Notes: generated from the sequence alone by a model not told the origin. A stretch of DNA of 6,720 nt from Acinetobacter sp. UBA6641 (GCA_002455755.1 DKLL01000204.1:2870-9589); one strand, 5' to 3'; positions 1 through 5,154 are shown, numbered from the stretch's first letter. Translations and numbers: made by a program.

Positions 1-1326
1 GGTTTTAGCGGGATTTCATACAGTAACCGTCAGGACCAGTATGGCTTGCCGGGCCATAGCCATGAATATGAAGACTGTCATCCACATGATAATGAACTCT
101 TTTGTGGTGACCATAGCGGTCATGTGCTGGACCATGATGAACATGATCATGATGAAGAACATGGTCATGCTGCCGGACCATGGGTCGATTTGAAAAACGA
201 ACGTTATGATTTCCGCACCGAACTCAATGATCCTTTTGCCGGTTTTCAAAAACTGCGTGCCCATGCCAGCTATACCGATTACAAGCATGATGAAATTGAA
301 GAAAATGCTGTGCAAACCACCTTTAAAAGCAAAGGCTACGATGCACGTTTGGAATTGGTCCACAATCCGCTTGCCAGCTGGGAAGGGATGATCGGTGCTC
401 AGTATAATCAGCAAAAGCTGGATATTAGCGGTGAAGAAGCTTTGCTGGATCCGACCAAAACCCGAAAGTGGAGTCTGTTTGCCTTAGAACATAAACAGTT
501 TGATGATGTACATGTGGAACTTGGCGCACGTTTGGATCAGCAAAAAATTGACATCGACTCCAATAAAAAAGACTATGATGATTATGGTTTTTCCTACTCA
601 GGCGCGCTGAACTGGGCATTTGCACCCAACTATAAATTATCGCTGGTCGGTTCTCATCAAGAACGTCTGCCTTTGGCGCAAGAACTGTATGCCAATGGCA
701 AACATTTCGCGACCAACACTTATGAGCGCGGCAATGACAATCTGGCTGCAGAAAAATCCAATAATCTGGAGCTTGGTCTGCATTATGAAAATGGTCCGCT
801 GGATTATCATGTGCATGTCTATCACAACTGGTTTGATCACTATATTTATGCTCAAACCCTGGATAATTTTAAAGATTTCCGCCTGGTTGAATATACCCAA
901 GACAAGGCCAAGTTCTATGGCGCTGAAGCAGCGGCTTCTTATGCTCTAAACGACACTTACAAAGTGGGGGTGTTTGGAGATTATGTGCGTGGCAAAATCG
1001 AGAGTGAAAATGCACCTCGTGTTCCGGCAGGTCGTCTAGGGACCAAAGTAGACGCAAGTTTTGATGATCACTGGTCGGGTCTGGCGGAGTATTATCACGT
1101 GTTCAAGCAAGACAAGACGGCCAGCTATGAACAGGAAACTAACGGCTACAACATGTTGAATGTGGGTCTGTCTTATGCGGGCCAACTGAAAGATCGCAAC
1201 GATTACCGCGTGTATTTTAAAGCCAATAACCTGCTGGATGATCAAGTCTATTCACATGCCTCATTCCTGTCGAATATTCCGCAGGTAGGACGCAACTTCA
1301 CTGTCGGTCTGGAATTCGCTTTCTAG
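1..1326 (+). CDS. znuD: ZnuD-like TonB-dependent outer-membrane zinc receptor, C-terminal part (5' end outside window)
   Basis: Outer-membrane beta-barrel receptor that, in the ZnuD family, imports zinc (and in some species haem) using energy from TonB/ExbBD. The frame is open from base 1, so the gene starts upstream; the TTG at 46 is internal and not a start. The 441 visible residues are barrel only; signal peptide, TonB box and plug are missing. Visible residues 14-29 carry the YGLPGHSHEYEDC segment typical of ZnuD, followed by a His/Asp/Glu-rich stretch to residue 56. Alternating strands follow, and the protein ends in VGLEFAF with a terminal Phe, the usual signal for insertion by the BAM complex. 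A strong terminator lies about 70 bases after the stop. In gammaproteobacteria and Neisseria znuD is normally repressed by Zur; that promoter is outside the window. Acinetobacter can carry more than one ZnuD paralogue, and which one this is cannot be told here. Confidence 0.87.
   Translation, partial: GFSGISYSNRQDQYGLPGHSHEYEDCHPHDNELFCGDHSGHVLDHDEHDHDEEHGHAAGPWVDLKNERYDFRTELNDPFAGFQKLRAHASYTDYKHDEIEENAVQTTFKSKGYDARLELVHNPLASWEGMIGAQYNQQKLDISGEEALLDPTKTRKWSLFALEHKQFDDVHVELGARLDQQKIDIDSNKKDYDDYGFSYSGALNWAFAPNYKLSLVGSHQERLPLAQELYANGKHFATNTYERGNDNLAAEKSNNLELGLHYENGPLDYHVHVYHNWFDHYIYAQTLDNFKDFRLVEYTQDKAKFYGAEAAASYALNDTYKVGVFGDYVRGKIESENAPRVPAGRLGTKVDASFDDHWSGLAEYYHVFKQDKTASYEQETNGYNMLNVGLSYAGQLKDRNDYRVYFKANNLLDDQVYSHASFLSNIPQVGRNFTVGLEFAF
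55..168 (+). other. His/Asp/Glu-rich metal-binding loop of the ZnuD-like receptor
   Basis: Visible residues 19-56 contain 11 His, 13 Asp or Glu, and two Cys (residues 26 and 35). The layout is HSHEYEDCHPH, then FCGDHSGH, then repeated HDEHDHDEEHGH. In characterised ZnuD proteins a similar long extracellular loop captures zinc before transport and the Cys pair can form a disulfide; I infer the same here. The CATGAT-like low complexity of the DNA is explained by these codons and is not a separate DNA repeat. Confidence 0.75.
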
Positions 1327-1395
1327 GCAAAAGTGATCCCCAGATATGATGATTCAAGCAGGTGAAACAGAAATCCTCTTGATAAATCAAGCCAT

Positions 1396-1430
1396 AAAAC
1401 CTAGTCTGATGACATTGGACTAGGTTTTTT
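1396..1430 (+). terminator. Rho-independent terminator after the ZnuD-like gene
   Basis: AAAACCTAGTC (1396-1406) pairs perfectly with GACTAGGTTTT (1418-1428), an 11-bp stem with an 11-base loop, followed by a T run ending at 1430. The A tract before the stem could also let it work on the minus strand. The T run ends only three bases before the ATG of the next gene, so the right arm and T run double as its ribosome-binding region. Confidence 0.88.
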
Positions 1431-1433
1431 GTT

Positions 1434-2897
1434 ATGCGCATTTTTCAACGAATTCATCAGAAACTGAATTGGTCACGCCGTCGTTATGTCAGCGTGATCA
1501 TCGGTTTGCTGGCTTTGGGATATCTCTCCTCGGCCCTTTATCATACCTATAAATCCTTGCCTGAAGGCCTGAATTTTACCGGTAAGCTGCGTCATGCCGA
1601 GGTGAAATTCATTGCAGATCAAACTTATCTGGATGCCACTGGAAAACAGCAGCAAGACCATCATATTTTTAATGAAATGTTAAAGTTGATTGATGAAGCG
1701 CAAACCACCATTGTACTGGACATATTCTTGTTCAATAGCGAAGTGGGGGAATCGGCCTTAGCGCATCGCCCACTCGCACAACAGCTCACCGATGCCTTAA
1801 TTGCAAAACGCGGCGTTCAGCCAAATATTGAAATTAAAGTCATTACCGATCCGATTAATTCTGTCTATGGGGGGCTTGCACCCAAACATTATCGCCAGTT
1901 ACGTAGTGCAGGCATTGATGTGATTGAAACGGATTTAAGACCGCTGCGTGCATCCAATCCCTTATGGTCGGGCTTCTGGTATCTCTGTTGTCAGGATGCC
2001 GGCAATAATCCTGAAAAAGGCTGGCTTGCCAATCCGTTTGGTCAGGAAAAAATTACCCTGCGCAGTTATTTTAATCTGTTTAATTTCAAGGCCAACCACC
2101 GTAAAACCCTGGTAGTCGATACGGCACAAGGCTGGACAGCACTGGTGACTTCAGCCAATCCGCATGATGGCAGTTCCCGTCATTCCAACGTTGCCTTGCT
2201 GGTAACGGGTAATACCGCCATTGATGTATTAAAGACCGAGCAAGCGGTAGGCCGGATGTCCAAAGGCGACATTCCAATGGTGATTATAGGGGAATTTGAA
2301 GCTGAAAAATCTTTACCTCAGGTTCAGGTGTTGACTGAAAAAGCGATTTACGATGCAACTCTCAAACTGATTGAAACTGCCAAGCCCAAAGAGCAGATTG
2401 ATCTGGCGATGTTCTATTTGTCTGAACGGCATATTGTCAAAGCCCTGATTGCTGCCCATGAACGAGGGGTAAAGGTCCGGGTTCTGCTCGATCCGAATAA
2501 GGATGCGTTTGGGCGTAAGAAAAATGGCATTCCGAACCGGCAGGTTGCTTCTGAATTAAATGCTGCCGGTGTGCCTGTACGTTGGTGTAATACCCAAGGC
2601 GAACAATGCCATAGCAAGATGATCATTAAATCAAATGCACAGCAGTCGGAACTGATTTTGGGTTCCGCCAATTTCACTGCGCGGAACATCAAAAACTATA
2701 ATCTGGAAACCAATTTACGCGTAGTCGGTTCATCACAAGCAGCTGTATTTACGGATGCCAAAACTTATTTTGATACGGCTTGGTCGAATCTGGAGGGTAA
2801 AAATATGAGTGTCGATTACCGTCAATATGCAGATGAATCGAAAATGAAATATGGAATTTACCGCTTTATGGAATGGAGCGGCTTGTCGACGTTCTGA
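1434..2897 (+). CDS. Phospholipase D / cardiolipin synthase superfamily protein, membrane-anchored
   Basis: A 487-residue protein with two HKD catalytic motifs, the mark of phosphatidyl transferases and hydrolases of the PLD superfamily (cardiolipin synthases, phospholipases D). HKD1 is H222-R-K224 with D229, then TSAN at 239-242. HKD2 is H393-S-K395, then GSAN at 410-413; the Asp expected at position 400 is Ser. Residues about 18-36 form one hydrophobic segment preceded by SRRR (14-17), so by the positive-inside rule the N-terminus is cytoplasmic and the catalytic part probably periplasmic. Cys occur at 185, 186, 385 and 392. The ATG at 1434 keeps the hydrophobic anchor intact; its only Shine-Dalgarno candidate is the AGG at 1422-1424, inside the terminator stem. 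GTG at 1494 has no better site and would cut the anchor. The gene is followed by hairpins and a terminator (2917-3020). Whether it makes cardiolipin, hydrolyses phospholipid or does something else cannot be decided from sequence. Confidence 0.85.
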   Translation: MRIFQRIHQKLNWSRRRYVSVIIGLLALGYLSSALYHTYKSLPEGLNFTGKLRHAEVKFIADQTYLDATGKQQQDHHIFNEMLKLIDEAQTTIVLDIFLFNSEVGESALAHRPLAQQLTDALIAKRGVQPNIEIKVITDPINSVYGGLAPKHYRQLRSAGIDVIETDLRPLRASNPLWSGFWYLCCQDAGNNPEKGWLANPFGQEKITLRSYFNLFNFKANHRKTLVVDTAQGWTALVTSANPHDGSSRHSNVALLVTGNTAIDVLKTEQAVGRMSKGDIPMVIIGEFEAEKSLPQVQVLTEKAIYDATLKLIETAKPKEQIDLAMFYLSERHIVKALIAAHERGVKVRVLLDPNKDAFGRKKNGIPNRQVASELNAAGVPVRWCNTQGEQCHSKMIIKSNAQQSELILGSANFTARNIKNYNLETNLRVVGSSQAAVFTDAKTYFDTAWSNLEGKNMSVDYRQYADESKMKYGIYRFMEWSGLSTF

Positions 2898-2916
2898 ATG
2901 TCATATTCATATTTAA

Positions 2917-2961
2917 CCTCTCCCTTGCGAAGCAATGCTTCTCATCTCCTAAAAGGAGAGG
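2917..2961. repeat. Intergenic hairpin element, copy 1 (CCTCTCC/GGAGAGG arms)
   Basis: Outer arms CCTCTCC (2917-2923) and GGAGAGG (2955-2961) are perfect inverted repeats. Inside them GAAGC-AAT-GCTTC (2929-2941) is a small hairpin, and TCTCCT (2945-2950) can instead pair with AGGAGA (2954-2959), so two folds compete. It begins 20 bases after the PLD-like stop. A second element with the same arms lies at 4134-4198, also just after a plus-strand gene and before a minus-strand gene. I recall similar sequences as frequent between Acinetobacter genes, but cannot confirm it here. Confidence 0.65.
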
Positions 2962-2966
2962 GAACT

Positions 2967-2986
2967 CCTCCCTTTATAAAGGGAGG
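2967..2986. repeat. Perfect 20-bp palindrome
   Basis: CCTCCCTTTATAAAGGGAGG is its own reverse complement over all 20 bases. It sits between hairpin element 1 and the T-tailed terminator in the convergent gap after the PLD-like gene. As RNA it could fold on either strand with a short AT loop. It may be the right half of a larger composite repeat with the element at 2917-2961, since AGGAGGGATTT follows directly at 2988-2998. Function unknown; a terminator accessory or protein-bound palindrome is possible. Confidence 0.7.
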
Positions 2987-2998
2987 TAGGAGGGATTT

Positions 2999-3020
2999 AA
3001 GCGCATGATGCGCTTTTTTT
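2999..3020 (+). terminator. Rho-independent terminator after the PLD-like gene
   Basis: AAGCGC (2999-3004) pairs with GCGCTT (3010-3015) around the loop ATGAT, followed by a run of seven T (3014-3020). The direction fits termination of the plus-strand PLD-like gene. The last two T overlap the stop codon of the convergent minus-strand gene, so the terminator reaches into that gene's end. Confidence 0.82.
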
Positions 3021-3468
3021 ACTGCAGATTAGGCGGAACCATCTGATCCAGATGTTTGTCAGAAAGTTTATCCAGTTCTTTTAAATCTGTTTTAATTTTC
3101 CACTGGCTTTCATCTTCAACCGGCTGCGGTAAACGTGCTTCTAACCAGTCACAGACCACATCGGGTGGAAAATCGGGATGGTTGCACTGAATCACCCAGG
3201 CCAAAAAGTCTTTGGCTTCACCATTCATATAAGGTGGCGGAGATACAGGCAAAAACTGTGTCGGTAAACGTTCATTCTTGGAAATGTAATTCAATACATG
3301 ACCCAGTTCCTGTACGGTTTGCCATGCCAGAGGGTGGTCAACATTGATTTGAAATTTAAACCACCAGGCATGTTGACCATCAGAACCATAAGCATTAATT
3401 AAAGATTCTTGAATAGTGGGAACCTTGCAAAAGAATTGATGTAGGCGGTCAAAACTTAAATCAGACAC
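3019..3468 (-). CDS. Uncharacterised 149-residue protein (GTG start)
   Basis: I do not recognise this family. The product is soluble-looking, with no signal peptide or membrane segment. It is rich in Trp (35, 36, 49, 91, 108, 123), has Pro-rich stretches (LPVSPPPY at 73-80, FPPD at 100-103) and Cys at 14, 95 and 106; the C-terminus (about 124-142) is charged and probably helical. The reading frame extends to an ATG at 3576, giving 185 residues, but I prefer GTG at 3468. It has an AAGGGA Shine-Dalgarno (3478-3483) nine bases upstream, the ATG has none, and a TGCTAAAAT extended -10 (3497-3505) lies inside the extra 36 codons. This start also leaves a normal 184-base divergent gap to the secreted-protein gene at 3653. 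It converges with the PLD-like gene and its stop touches that gene's terminator. Confidence 0.72.
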   Translation of the reverse strand: MSDLSFDRLHQFFCKVPTIQESLINAYGSDGQHAWWFKFQINVDHPLAWQTVQELGHVLNYISKNERLPTQFLPVSPPPYMNGEAKDFLAWVIQCNHPDFPPDVVCDWLEARLPQPVEDESQWKIKTDLKELDKLSDKHLDQMVPPNLQ

Positions 3469-3477
3469 TTTGTTTGA

Positions 3478-3505
3478 TCCCTTAATAAAAAACAGTATTT
3501 TAGCA
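3478..3505 (-). promoter_or_regulatory. Extended -10 promoter element and Shine-Dalgarno of the uncharacterised gene
   Basis: On the minus strand TGC-TAAAAT (3505 to 3497) matches the extended -10 pattern TGn-TAnnnT with five of six core bases. No good -35 is seen, which extended -10 promoters tolerate. Transcription would begin near 3490, giving a leader of about 20-25 bases with AAGGGA (3483 to 3478) nine bases before the GTG at 3468. A promoter here would exclude the upstream ATG at 3576 from the message. Confidence 0.45.
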
Positions 3506-3576
3506 TATCCATCATTTGAGCCGAGATGTGTCTCAAGAGAAAATTCACGAAATATTGCATTTACAAAACTTTGCAT

Positions 3577-3605
3577 TTGCTGTTTTTTTATTCATTTTTT
3601 ATCCT
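3577..3605 (+). promoter_or_regulatory. Candidate promoter of the secreted RcnB-like gene
   Basis: TTGCTG (3577-3582) and TATCCT (3600-3605) are separated by 17 bases and match the sigma-70 boxes at three and four of six positions. The predicted start near 3612 leaves a leader of about 40 bases. Alternative -10 boxes are TAAAAT at 3617-3622 and TATACA at 3629-3634, both without a clear -35. Confidence 0.3.
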
Positions 3606-3652
3606 ACACTCGGGATTAAAATAAGTTTTATACAGTACGTGGGGTGGCTCTT

Positions 3653-4126
3653 ATGAAATTGGCAGTTTTTTGTGCTTTGAGTGGCATGATGCTCTTAGGG
3701 GCTTCAGCAGCAACGCAGGCAGAGAATCGCTGGTCAAATTATCGTGGAGTAGATACCACCCGCTACCAGCCTCGTCCTGACTATCCGCAAAATCATTATC
3801 CGCAAAACAGTTATCCTCAAAATCAGTATCCCCATCATCAGCAACATTATCCCCAGCGCTATCCAAATTATCCACAGCATCCATCACGTCATCCGCATTA
3901 TCCGGTCATTCGGAATGGCGTTAGCATTCAATATCAGGCGCCGACCACCATCACCCAGAATTCTCAAAGCTATAGCTGGGTGAATGGGGATCCGAGAACG
4001 GCGCGAATTGAAAGCTCAAGTGCGACCTTTATTAGTGATTGGGAGCGTTTGGGGTTACCTGCACCGCCGACTGGTACTTATTGGATATATGAAAATGGTC
4101 GTTATGTACTGGTGCCGAATCGCTGA
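3653..4126 (+). CDS. Small secreted protein with YPQN repeats and RcnB-like C-terminus
   Basis: A 157-residue exported protein. Residues 1-23 form a signal peptide (MK, hydrophobic core, then ASA and TQA as possible cleavage sites after 19 or 23); C7 does not sit in a lipobox. Residues 37-84 are low-complexity, rich in Tyr, Pro, Gln, Asn and His, with successive DYPQN, HYPQN, SYPQN and QYPHH units and further YP pairs. The C-terminal 28 residues (W130 onward: RLGLPAPPTGTYWIYENGRY, then VLVPN) resemble the RcnB family (a periplasmic protein of nickel/cobalt homeostasis in E. coli), whose hallmark is a LPPPPRGYRW-like turn followed by a YLLV-type strand. Start choice: ATG at 3653 begins a clean signal peptide and has GGGG (3641-3644) eight bases upstream; the in-frame GTG at 3644 overlaps that site. 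Metal binding by the His/Tyr region is inference. The Pro/Gln-rich part could instead be a cell-surface or peptidoglycan-spanning linker. Confidence 0.75.
   Translation: MKLAVFCALSGMMLLGASAATQAENRWSNYRGVDTTRYQPRPDYPQNHYPQNSYPQNQYPHHQQHYPQRYPNYPQHPSRHPHYPVIRNGVSIQYQAPTTITQNSQSYSWVNGDPRTARIESSSATFISDWERLGLPAPPTGTYWIYENGRYVLVPNR
3782..3841 (+). repeat. In-frame 15-bp tandem repeat, four units
   Basis: Four 15-base units at 3782, 3797, 3812 and 3827 each begin TATCC and encode YPQN plus one residue; the last unit is degenerate (YPHHQ). Looser TATCC repeats continue to about 3903. The period is a multiple of three, so gain or loss of a unit would change protein length without breaking the frame. 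Confidence 0.8.
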
Positions 4127-4133
4127 TTTGAAA

Positions 4134-4198
4134 CCTCTCCCTAACCTTCACTTGCGCTTCACTTTAAAAGCAGGGCTTTAAAGTGCGCTCAGGAGAGG
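4134..4198. repeat. Intergenic hairpin element, copy 2 (CCTCTCC/GGAGAGG arms); possible bidirectional terminator
   Basis: The outer arms CCTCTCC (4134-4140) and GGAGAGG (4192-4198) are the same as those of the element at 2917-2961, and both copies are flanked by AA before and GAA after in the same orientation. The interior differs and is longer: CACTTTAAA (4160-4168) pairs with TTTAAAGTG (4177-4185), and GCG (4154-4156) with CGC (4186-4188). It nearly fills the 85-base gap between the convergent secreted-protein and psiE genes. No T run follows on either strand, yet no other terminator is visible in the gap. Confidence 0.68.
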
Positions 4199-4211
4199 GA
4201 ATCATGCTGGT

Positions 4212-4709
4212 TTAAGCCAATTCATCATCTTGGGGTTGTGGGGTTTTACCTTCAGGCAAGGGCTTTTCTGAGTGTTTATCGCGAATCACCGACGGATAGG
4301 TCCATGAAGAAAAACGCACCACCAAAATCGAAAATGCCAGAATCAGAATTGAACCGGTAATAATGACCAGATCCATATCGGCTTTATGGTCATGCTGGAT
4401 ATCTGAAATAAGTAAGCGGGTCAGGGCGGTAATGGCAATATAAATTAAAAAACGTACCGGCATATGATTGGTTTTGAAGTAAATACCGACCATGGCACCC
4501 AGTTCAAGATAAATAAACAGCAGTAAAATATCGTCAATGGTTGCAAATTTTTTAACGGTTAGAATTTCAAATACGGTATGTCCGGCAGACCAGATCACCA
4601 TACAGCCAATAATAAACAGGGCAATATAATGAAAACTTTCTACGGCGATATTTCCGAAACGGTCGAGGAGGGTCTCAATTTTTTCAACTTTGCTTTCAGG
4701 TTTTGGCAT
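4212..4709 (-). CDS. psiE: PsiE-family inner-membrane protein (phosphate-starvation-inducible type)
   Basis: A 165-residue integral membrane protein of the PsiE family. E. coli psiE is induced by phosphate starvation under PhoB and also controlled by cAMP-CRP; its biochemical role is not established. Four hydrophobic segments are seen at about 28-50, 59-78, 86-102 and 113-132. Conserved-looking loop residues include IYLELGAMV (66-74), K79 and H82-M-P-V-R86 between helices 2 and 3, and D103-I-Q-H-D107 between helices 3 and 4. The tail (143-165) is charged and Pro-rich. The start is the ATG at 4709, because AGGAGG (4720 to 4715) lies five bases upstream, an excellent ribosome-binding site; the ATG at 4757 would add 16 residues read through that site. 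The gene converges with the secreted RcnB-like gene across a hairpin element, and its leader holds an 11-bp-period direct repeat. The name rests on recognised family resemblance, not a search. Confidence 0.82.
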   Translation of the reverse strand: MPKPESKVEKIETLLDRFGNIAVESFHYIALFIIGCMVIWSAGHTVFEILTVKKFATIDDILLLFIYLELGAMVGIYFKTNHMPVRFLIYIAITALTRLLISDIQHDHKADMDLVIITGSILILAFSILVVRFSSWTYPSVIRDKHSEKPLPEGKTPQPQDDELA

Positions 4710-4749
4710 CTTTTCCTCCTGTATCTTAAAGGGTGATTTAGTTGAAATA

Positions 4750-4767
4750 TCATGCAATTTTCATGCA
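4750..4767 (-). promoter_or_regulatory. Direct repeat upstream of psiE, candidate activator site
   Basis: On the minus strand TGCATGA-AAAT-TGCATGA gives two identical heptamers with an 11-base period and an AT-rich spacer, ending about 40 bases before the psiE ATG. This is the geometry of a PhoB box (two heptamers, four-base AT spacer), but the heptamer differs from the E. coli CTGTCAT consensus. A weak -10 candidate, TAAATC, lies nine bases downstream. The geometry is seen; the link to PhoB is inference. Confidence 0.35.
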
Positions 4768-4802
4768 CAGTAGAAAAAGAAAAATGAAAGATTGGAAATA
4801 AT

Positions 4803-4849
4803 TTGAGAGAGTGTATTTTTTTTATACTAAATTCATGTAATGTATGAAT
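4803..4849 (+). promoter_or_regulatory. Candidate promoter and operator-like dyad before the small split gene
   Basis: TATACT (4823-4828) matches five of six -10 bases. The nearest -35-like box, TTGAGA (4803-4808), is only 14 bases away, which is short, so the pairing is uncertain. Just downstream, ATTCAT (4831-4836) and ATGAAT (4844-4849) are perfect inverted arms around seven bases, placed at the likely transcription start, where a repressor would block initiation. The ATG at 4878 lies about 43 bases below the predicted start. Confidence 0.33.
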
Positions 4850-4877
4850 AGTTATTTCATTGATTAAGGAAAAGAAA

Positions 4878-5088
4878 ATGTTAGAAATAATTCAAACAAA
4901 AAATTAATAATTTACAGAATGGCAAAAAACTTATTTTAGGTTCAGGGATTAAAATGGACGAAATGCAGAAGCTGATTGCATTATGCGAAAATTTACAAGC
5001 TGAGGGTGTGATTAAAATTGTGAAAATGAATCAAGACACGCAACATGATAAAAAAAGTTCAGATTCGATTATTGTGGAAAAAATATAG
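4878..5088 (+). pseudogene. Small gene of about 69 codons apparently split by a +1 frameshift in an A run
   Basis: ATG at 4878 has a good Shine-Dalgarno, AAGGA (4866-4870), seven bases upstream, but its frame stops after nine codons (TAA at 4905). Leaving out one A from the six-A run at 4898-4903 joins MLEIIQTK to INNLQNGKKLILGSGIK, which then enters the downstream frame at the ATG at 4954 and ends at the TAG at 5086. The product would be 69 residues, with no signal or membrane segment, Lys-rich, and helix-like around MDEMQKLIALCENLQAEG. The frame between 4903 and 4953 has no stop and reads like protein, which chance intergenic DNA of this AT content would rarely do. Causes could be a real inactivating insertion, a sequencing error in a homopolymer, or slippage. 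The family is not recognised. Confidence 0.5.
4954..5088 (+). CDS. Uncharacterised 44-residue small protein (alternative to the split gene)
   Basis: This is the intact downstream frame, read from the ATG at 4954. AGGGA (4944-4948) lies five bases upstream, a workable ribosome-binding site, so a shorter protein could be made even if the upstream frame is broken. The product is hydrophilic: a likely helix at 1-17 (MDEMQKLIALCENLQAE), a short strand-like VIKIVKM, a polar DTQHDKKSSD stretch and an IIVEKI end. It has one Cys, at residue 11. A perfect bidirectional terminator begins 14 bases after the stop, which supports a transcribed unit. If the frameshift is an error or slippage site, this is the C-terminal two-thirds of the 69-residue protein. 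Confidence 0.45.
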   Translation: MDEMQKLIALCENLQAEGVIKIVKMNQDTQHDKKSSDSIIVEKI

Positions 5089-5101
5089 TTAATTTTCAGT
5101 C

Positions 5102-5135
5102 ATAAAAAACGCCTGCAAATGCAGGCGTTTTTTAT
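5102..5135. terminator. Perfect bidirectional Rho-independent terminator
   Basis: A 15-bp perfect stem (5102-5116 with 5121-5135) has the GC-rich core CGCCTGC/GCAGGCG, the loop AAAT, and A6 and T6 tracts on either side. It therefore presents a T tail on both strands. It lies between the small plus-strand gene ending at 5088 and the convergent acyl-CoA dehydrogenase ending at 5155, and probably serves both. Confidence 0.92.
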
Positions 5136-5154
5136 AGCTTATTTTTATTCAAAA

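Noticed and set aside
46..48. TTG as the start of the ZnuD-like gene
   Set aside because: The frame is open back to base 1 and the upstream residues (ISYSNRQDQYG) fit the ZnuD barrel, so this is an internal Leu codon in a gene cut by the window.
127..170. Short CATGAT-like DNA repeats
   Set aside because: They are explained by His and Asp codons of the metal-binding loop; spacing is irregular and there is no sign of CRISPR or satellite structure.
16..414. Minus-strand 132-codon frame across the His-rich region
   Set aside because: It is the antisense shadow of CAT/GAT-rich codons of the receptor, rich in Met and Ile for that reason, with no ribosome-binding site.
620..949. Plus-strand 109-codon frame inside the receptor gene
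   Set aside because: It is out of frame within a clear beta-barrel coding sequence, and its composition (many Met, Ile, Trp) is that of a shadow frame.
4710..4757. Longer psiE start at the ATG at 4757
   Set aside because: The extra 16 codons run through the strong AGGAGG site and have no site of their own; ATG at 4709 is better supported.
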